Shown here: positions 4,835-6,356 of the stretch, piece by piece
How the letters are laid out: each line of letters starts with the position of its first letter
How positions within the stretch are numbered: the first letter of the stretch is position 1
Assembly: GCF_000250875.1 (NCBI RefSeq)
Contig: NZ_JH604955.1
Span: forward strand, 13,392-19,747
DNA length: 6,356 nt
Reading direction: 5' to 3'
Source of the DNA: Sutterella parvirubra YIT 11816
GTDB lineage: Bacteria > Pseudomonadota > Gammaproteobacteria > Burkholderiales > Burkholderiaceae_F
Notes under the pieces: model-generated
The model's input: the letters and a program-made list of their open reading frames with translations, nothing else
Told to the model about the DNA's origin: nothing
The model's database searches: none
Program-made: the position numbers and the translations under genes

Positions 4835-6356
4835 TCAGCGTGGAGCCGGGAGCGCAACCGAATTTGCGGTCGTCGAGGCGGCGGGCGCGGTCGGCGGGAT
4901 CACGACGGGTGCCGCGATGCCGTTGCCGTCGGCGGCGCCGCCCAGACGCTTCTGGAACGCCCAGTAGGCGACCGCGCTCCAGAAGAGCGTGAGGGCGAGC
5001 AGGTGCAGAAGCGCCGGGAGCGAGGTCTCCGTCCCCGCGCCCGCTTGGCTCACGGCCGCCAACGCCGGAATCGCGGGCGTCGTCGGGACGAACGCCGCGA
5101 CGGCGTGGACGAACGGGCTCAGGATCAGTTCTTTGGGCCACACCCCCCCCGAGGCGAAGAGGAGCGGCGCGCTCATCACGACCGCGGCGGGCGCGGCCGT
5201 GCGGGCGCGGCCCCAGAGCGCCGTGAAGCCGAGCGCGAAGGCGGCGCAAGCCCCCGCGTAGAAGACGAGGAGGATGAAGGTCCCCTCGGGGTTCGCGAAC
5301 CCGGGGAATTCGGCGCGCAGGAACTCGGTCCCCTGCGCGTAGAGGTTCCAGAGGAGCGCGACCGCAAAGAGCGCGGTGAAGAGCGCGGCGAAGCCGGAGG
5401 GCTTCAAGGCCGCGAGGACGAGGGGATCGCGCCTTCGCAACCACTGCCCGACGGTGATCGCCGCCCCGATGACGACGATCGCCTGCACGATCAAGGGCGC
5501 CACCAAGGGCACAATGTAGGTGCCGTAGCCCGAAATCGTGTTGAAGCGGTTCAAGGTCGTCAACGAGGGCGCCGCCCCGTGCGTGAAGCCCTGCGCGGCC
5601 CAGGTGGACGTGGGATCGGTCCCGATCTCGACCAGCGCGGCGTCGCCGTACTTGAAGTCGGACGACGTGAGGACGGCGGTGAGCGCCGCCTGCAGGGCGC
5701 GGGTCTTCACCGGATAGGCCCCGTTCCCGAGGATCGGCACCATCGTGTTTTCGCCGCGGGCGAGGCGCTCGGCAAAGCGCTCCGGCACCGTGACGATCAC
5801 GTCGACCGTCTGGCGCTCGAACGCGGCCCGGGCGTCCGCGGGATCCGTCGCGACGAACTTGAGGTCCACCGCCGGGGCGGCCGAAAGCGTCCGGATGAAT
5901 TCGCGGGAGGCGGCCGAGCGGTCGAGGTCGGTGACGGCGACGGGGACGTGCTCGATCTGCTCGTTCCGGTAGGGCCAGGCGTAGTAGACGAGGTAGAAGG
6001 CGACGCCCACCACGAACACGATGAAGGCGTCGCGCGAGAGGACCATGCGCGCGAACCCGCGGCGCACGAGCCCGAAAAAGCCCACGCCCACGTAGTCTTC
6101 GTCGCGGGCGCGGGGCATCGTTTCGATGTGCGCGGGGGCGCCGTCACGTTCCTTTTCCGCAAACGTCGCGACGCGCCGGGCGTAGATCGGAAGGCCCGCC
6201 CCGAAGAAGACGAGGACGAAGATCCCGAGGTGCCCGAGGGTCTCCAGAATCACCGGCGTCGGGCTCCCCAACACCCAGACGGCGGCCTGCGCGCGAAGGA
6301 AGTGCGTAAGGGGCAGGAGTTCCGCCACCAACGCCGCCCCCGGGCTCATCGCGTCG
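4835..6356 (-). CDS. ABC-2 family exporter permease, 5' end outside the window (fused double permease)
   Basis: The 3' part of an integral-membrane ABC exporter subunit; 504 residues are visible from the first internal Met at 6349, and the frame stays open to the window edge. Residues 11-60 (LLPLTHFLRA...LGSP, a membrane helix at about 33-55, then YARR) look like the end of an ABC-2 permease. A linker follows, then a whole second permease of the YhhJ/YbhS type (ABC2_membrane_3). This has TM1 at 107-124 and a large extracytoplasmic domain at about 125-275 with VPVAVTDLDRSAASREFIR (135-153) and VPERFAERLARGE (188-200). Membrane helices follow at about 278-300, 318-338, 357-378, 385-401 and 444-465. 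The 470-504 tail is Ala/Pro/Thr-rich. Such permeases work with an ATPase and usually an HlyD-type adaptor, which would lie upstream, outside the window. Substrate is unknown. A G8 run lies at 5143-5150. An internal start at Met78 (6118) is possible but unsupported. Confidence 0.85.
   Translation of the reverse strand, partial: DAMSPGAALVAELLPLTHFLRAQAAVWVLGSPTPVILETLGHLGIFVLVFFGAGLPIYARRVATFAEKERDGAPAHIETMPRARDEDYVGVGFFGLVRRGFARMVLSRDAFIVFVVGVAFYLVYYAWPYRNEQIEHVPVAVTDLDRSAASREFIRTLSAAPAVDLKFVATDPADARAAFERQTVDVIVTVPERFAERLARGENTMVPILGNGAYPVKTRALQAALTAVLTSSDFKYGDAALVEIGTDPTSTWAAQGFTHGAAPSLTTLNRFNTISGYGTYIVPLVAPLIVQAIVVIGAAITVGQWLRRRDPLVLAALKPSGFAALFTALFAVALLWNLYAQGTEFLRAEFPGFANPEGTFILLVFYAGACAAFALGFTALWGRARTAAPAAVVMSAPLLFASGGVWPKELILSPFVHAVAAFVPTTPAIPALAAVSQAGAGTETSLPALLHLLALTLFWSAVAYWAFQKRLGGAADGNGIAAPVVIPPTAPAASTTANSVALPAPR

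Noticed and set aside
4689..5444. Minus-strand frame spanning the permease end and tatD start
   Set aside because: Arg-rich shadow of two genes with clear conserved motifs.

Overview
The window is GC-rich (roughly two thirds G+C by eye). All five genes I can support lie on the minus strand, so transcription runs from high to low coordinates. The gene content is chromosomal and proteobacterial: an RlhA-type U32 protein, a TatD-family hydrolase, a secreted ankyrin protein and an ABC-2 exporter permease. A TatD gene followed by a periplasmic ankyrin-repeat gene is an arrangement I associate with Burkholderiales. A high-GC betaproteobacterium, possibly Sutterellaceae-like, is my best guess, but the sequence alone does not prove it. 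I see no mobile element, CRISPR array, tRNA or rRNA.

Layout in transcription order. (1) 6356-4835 is the 3' part of an ABC-2 permease gene that runs off the window edge. Its visible N-terminus looks like the tail of one permease and is joined in frame to a complete second permease. (2) 4813-4043 is tatD, 21 nt downstream and probably cotranscribed. A GC-rich hairpin with a short T run at 3968-3937 looks like the terminator of this unit. (3) 3853-3173 is a small ankyrin-repeat protein with a signal peptide. (4) A 213-nt gap contains a perfect 13-bp inverted repeat next to a TACAAT box. (5) 2959-902 is rlhA, the full-length U32/DUF3656 protein that hydroxylates 23S rRNA in E. coli. It carries an extra lysine-rich linker. 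(6) 815-15 is a DUF1266-like protein of unknown function, 86 nt downstream.

The genes do not form one obvious pathway. Permease plus tatD look like one transcription unit, the ankyrin gene another, and rlhA plus the DUF1266-like gene a third. Most of the window is ordinary housekeeping or accessory chromosome. The points that deserve a second look are the fused double permease, the G8 run inside it, the basic insertion in RlhA, the absence of Shine-Dalgarno sequences at all four visible starts, and a 10-12 bp motif that recurs at three of those starts.
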